Positions 63,558-64,000 of a stretch of 64,000 nt of DNA are shown piece after piece. The translations under genes were made by a program, and so were the position numbers. The stretch is from positions 1-64,000 of the forward strand of contig NZ_SRKY01000004.1 in the NCBI RefSeq assembly GCF_004803475.1, read 5' to 3'. The notes beneath the pieces are model-generated. The model was given only the letters and a program-made list of their open reading frames with translations, made no database searches and was not told where the DNA came from. The stretch is from Aliishimia ponticola. GTDB lineage: Bacteria > Pseudomonadota > Alphaproteobacteria > Rhodobacterales > Rhodobacteraceae. Position 1 is the first letter of the stretch; every line of letters starts with the position of its first letter.

Positions 63558-64000
63558 CGCAGCTTCCGTCCAAGTCGCATGGCCGCAAGGCGATCCGGCC
63601 CACGCTCAAACCGCAATCGCTGATGGATGAAGCCCCCGATCTGGTCGGTGTCTGGCAGGCGCGGATCATCACGCTGTTTCCCGATGCCTTTCCCGGCACA
63701 CTGGGTCTGAGCCTCACCGGCAAGGCGCTGCACGAGGGCAAGTGGCAGTTGCACACGCATGATTTGCGCGGCTTCGGGATCGGCAAGCACCGCAATGTCG
63801 ATGACACCCCGGCTGGCGGCGGTGCGGGTATGGTTCTGCGCGCCGATGTGGTCGGGCCCGCCATCGAAGACGCGATGCGCGCCGCGCGCGGGCGCTGGCC
63901 CTTGGTCTACTTGTCGCCGCGCGGTGCGCCGTTCACGCAGGCAATGGCCCGCGACTGGGCGCGCAGTGATGGCGTAACCATGCTGTGTGGCCGGTTCGAA
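63554..64000 (+). CDS. trmD: tRNA (guanine-N1)-methyltransferase, N-terminal part (runs off the right edge)
   Basis: Starts at a GTG at 63554 overlapping the rimM stop, and only 149 codons are present. After about 35 residues, [16 protein letters not shown] begins the SPOUT domain. The segments [21 protein letters not shown], in pieces, and [13 protein letters not shown] match TrmD. It methylates G37 of tRNAs, preventing frameshifts. The extra N-terminal stretch (about 35 residues) may be real or the start may be an ATG at residue 24. Frame intact to the window end. Confidence 0.94.
   Translation, partial: MTQLPSKSHGRKAIRPTLKPQSLMDEAPDLVGVWQARIITLFPDAFPGTLGLSLTGKALHEGKWQLHTHDLRGFGIGKHRNVDDTPAGGGAGMVLRADVVGPAIEDAMRAARGRWPLVYLSPRGAPFTQAMARDWARSDGVTMLCGRFE

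Overview
The window is ordinary chromosome from an alphaproteobacterium, most likely a marine Rhodobacterales (Roseobacter-type) organism. This rests on gene content and order, not on any database comparison. The evidence is the chvI-chvG-hprK-rapZ-EIIA-HPr cluster beside divergent pckA, an F0 ATP synthase operon with separate b and b' subunits and no F1 genes, the rsh-pdxJ-acpS-lepB-rnc-era-recO block, ffh...rpsP...rimM-trmD, and a long-form acyl-CoA dehydrogenase that looks like methylsuccinyl-CoA dehydrogenase of the ethylmalonyl-CoA pathway. The DNA is GC-rich throughout, with one visibly AT-richer gene (a Rieske oxygenase at 2524-3564). I saw no rRNA, tRNA, CRISPR array, transposase, integrase or phage gene.

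Layout. 1-6 kb: 5' part of tuf, a lipoprotein, an orphan P450, an orphan Rieske oxygenase and parC. 6-12.2 kb: an SH3 protein, an SDR, an HIG1-type protein with the cobalamin adenosyltransferase, etfB-etfA, a DUF6473 protein and 3-hydroxybutyryl-CoA dehydrogenase. 12.2-19.6 kb: acyltransferase, HPr, EIIA, rapZ, hprK, chvG and chvI on the minus strand, with pckA divergent. This is a regulatory PTS with no sugar permease. 19.6-25.8 kb: a LuxI-like acyltransferase, a LysR-type regulator with a non-canonical C-terminus, an XRE regulator, a TauE exporter, mcd, a LysE exporter and a TetR regulator. 25.8-35.9 kb: a long minus-strand housekeeping run (recO, DUF1491, era, an inserted EamA transporter, rnc, lepB, acpS, a membrane protein, pdxJ, DUF2062, rsh, rpoZ, folK). 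35.9-47.6 kb: NYN protein, ispH, DUF3429, methyltransferase, rnhA, two YeaQ-type proteins, fmt with three tandem peptide deformylases, a MalY-type lyase, DUF1045, a glutathionyl-hydroquinone reductase, a degenerate receiver and a lytic transglycosylase. 47.6-54.8 kb: smc, a FadR-type regulator and the F0 operon. 54.8-64 kb: ArsR, EamA, a LysR/azoreductase pair, a small secreted protein, ffh, two GNATs, chorismate mutase, rpsP, bluB, a 46-residue membrane peptide, rimM and the start of trmD.

How genes work together. etfAB, hbdA and mcd fit acetyl-CoA assimilation and acyl-CoA oxidation. ChvGI with the HPr kinase branch sits beside the gluconeogenic enzyme it is often linked to. Deformylases and fmt together handle N-formylmethionine. 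cobO-type adenosyltransferase and bluB are two separated cobalamin genes.

The most unusual signal is the pair at 19637-21384. One gene encodes a protein carrying several LuxI autoinducer-synthase signature positions (DxxD, RLLPT, ExSR). The other encodes a LysR-type HTH protein whose C-terminus reads as PAS-like, not as the usual substrate-binding domain. They could form a non-canonical signal synthase/regulator pair; this is inference. Other points worth a second look are a peptide deformylase homologue with HQIDH in place of HExDH, a strong hairpin ahead of ispH, a hairpin repeated before atpE and before rpsP, and a perfect TTAA-N7-TTAA (CtrA-type) site upstream of a degenerate receiver.
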